Shown in pieces: positions 13,331 through 14,258 of a stretch of 14,258 bases of DNA (positions within the stretch are counted from its first letter, which is position 1; the number at the start of each line of letters is the position of its first letter). Position numbers and translations under genes: made by a program. The notes beneath the pieces were generated by a model. That model did not search any database. It saw nothing but the letters and a program-made list of their open reading frames with translations, and was not told where the DNA came from. The stretch comes from Xanthobacteraceae bacterium. Lineage in GTDB: Bacteria > Pseudomonadota > Alphaproteobacteria > Rhizobiales > Xanthobacteraceae. Where the stretch lies: NCBI GenBank assembly GCA_030037185.1, contig JASHRR010000386.1, forward strand, positions 1 to 14,258, read 5' to 3'.

Positions 13331-14258
13331 ATGAGCGCAATGACGGGCCGAACCAAGGCCGAGGATTGCATCGGCGGCCGCAACCGGCCTTTCACCGGTC
13401 AGGAATACCTGCAAAGCCTGCGCGACGGCCGCGAGATCTACGTCTATGGCGAGCGCGTTCGCGACGTGACCACCCATCCGGCGTTCCGCAATGCTGCGCG
13501 TACCCTGGCCAAGCTCTATGACGCGCTCCACGACCCTGCCACCAAGGATGCGCTGACCTGCCCGACCGATACGGGCAGCGGCGGCTATACGCACAAGTTC
13601 TTTCGTGTTGCCCACTCGCGCGAGGATCTGATCGGCCAGCGCGAGGCCATCGCGAGTTGGGCCCGCATGTCCTATGGCTGGATGGGGCGTACCCCAGACT
13701 ACAAAGCCTCCCTGATGAACACGCTCGGGGCGAACCACGCCTTCTACGACAAGTTCGCCGGCAACGCACAGAACTGGTATCGGCGCGCACAGAACCACGT
13801 TCTGTTCATGAACCACGCGATCGTCAATCCACCGGTCGACCGCGCCAAGGCGGCCGACCAGGTCAAGGACGTGTTCATCACCATCCAGAAGGAGACCGAC
13901 GCCGGCATCTACGTCTCCGGCGCCAAGGTGGTGGCGACCTCCTCGGCGCTCACCCATTACAATTTCCTCGGCCAGAACGCCGCCATGCCGATCAACGATT
14001 CCGACCTCGCGGTGATGTTCATCGCGCCGATGAACGCGCCCGGCGTCAAGCTGTTCTGCCGCACCTCCTACGAGCTGATGGCGAGCGTCATGGGCTCGCC
14101 CTTCGATTATCCGCTGTCGTCGCGTTTCGACGAGAACGACGCCATCTTCGTGTTCGACAACGTGCTGGTGCCGTGGGAGGACGTGCTGCTTCACCGCGAC
14201 ATCGAGAAGATCAAGATCTTCTATCCGCGCTCGGGCTTCCTCAACGGCTACCAGTTCC
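13331..14258 (+). CDS. HpaB-family FADH2-dependent aromatic hydroxylase, 5' part
   Basis: The frame runs off the right edge; 309 codons are present of about 490-520 usual for the family. GGAGGA (13320-13325) precedes ATG 13331; a second ATG at 13340 is possible. The protein belongs to the 4-hydroxyphenylacetate 3-monooxygenase oxygenase group (HpaB, PvcC and chlorophenol hydroxylase relatives), which uses reduced flavin and oxygen to hydroxylate phenols ortho to the hydroxyl. It shows the N-terminal SLRDGREIYVYGERVRDVTT block (29-48), GRTPDY (119-124), NHAIVNPPVDR (161-171), the flavin-binding region VVATSSALTHYNFLG (around 213-227) and FDNVLVPWEDV. Arg120, Tyr124 and His162 align, at identical spacing, with the substrate-binding Arg100, Tyr104 and His142 of Thermus HpaB. 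A separate flavin reductase would be required and is not in the window. The substrate cannot be told. Confidence 0.92.
   Translation, partial: MSAMTGRTKAEDCIGGRNRPFTGQEYLQSLRDGREIYVYGERVRDVTTHPAFRNAARTLAKLYDALHDPATKDALTCPTDTGSGGYTHKFFRVAHSREDLIGQREAIASWARMSYGWMGRTPDYKASLMNTLGANHAFYDKFAGNAQNWYRRAQNHVLFMNHAIVNPPVDRAKAADQVKDVFITIQKETDAGIYVSGAKVVATSSALTHYNFLGQNAAMPINDSDLAVMFIAPMNAPGVKLFCRTSYELMASVMGSPFDYPLSSRFDENDAIFVFDNVLVPWEDVLLHRDIEKIKIFYPRSGFLNGYQF

Noticed and set aside
13253..14194. 313-codon minus-strand open frame
   Set aside because: It is antisense to the HpaB-family gene, whose conserved motifs are unmistakable on the plus strand.
1..14258. CRISPR arrays, tRNA or rRNA genes, RTX nonapeptide repeats, and nod or tts boxes
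   Set aside because: I looked for each by eye and saw no regularly spaced repeats, no tRNA-like cloverleaf, no GGxGxDxxx runs and no convincing match to the rhizobial regulatory boxes.

Overview
The window looks like an accessory region of a high-GC alphaproteobacterium, most likely Bradyrhizobium or a close relative. This rests on the style of the type I secretion genes, on an intergenic palindrome built on GCGAAACCCA/TGGGTTTCGC of a kind I associate with Bradyrhizobium genomes, and on the density of decayed insertion sequences. Coding density is low: about half of the window is gene debris or apparently empty sequence, as in rhizobial symbiosis or genomic islands.

Left part (1-3300). It opens with the 3' end of a frameshifted DDE transposase. 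A kilobase follows with no convincing gene, ending in a strong hairpin plus T-run. Then comes a conserved-looking hypothetical gene of 220 codons, overlapped ATGA-style by a possible 38-codon leader ORF. Next are two intergenic inverted repeats, a truncated coding fragment of unknown family, and an AT-rich control region with two abutting dyads before tolC.

Central part (3301-11501). This is a complete type I secretion locus: an outer-membrane TolC-like channel, a LuxR-type regulator whose receiver domain has lost its phosphorylation residues, a 195-residue-scale acidic cysteine-free protein, a 56-residue cysteine-free peptide without Lys or Arg, a possible 89-residue protein, a PrtD-type ABC exporter without a peptidase domain, and an HlyD/PrtE-type membrane fusion protein. 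The exporter and fusion protein form one operon. No RTX repeats occur anywhere in the window. The two small acidic proteins, each with its own ribosome binding site and each followed by a hairpin, are the best candidates for the exported cargo. This makes a self-contained secretion system with an unusual kind of substrate, and it is the most interesting thing in the window.

Right part (11502-14258). This is a graveyard: a frameshifted IS5-like transposase start, a pair of 17-bp direct repeats, a signal-peptide coding stretch whose start codon appears to have decayed, and a frameshifted and truncated SRPBCC-family gene. An intergenic palindrome follows, and then an intact-looking FADH2-dependent aromatic hydroxylase gene of the HpaB family, which runs off the right edge.

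All function calls come from reading the translated sequence by eye. No database search was possible.
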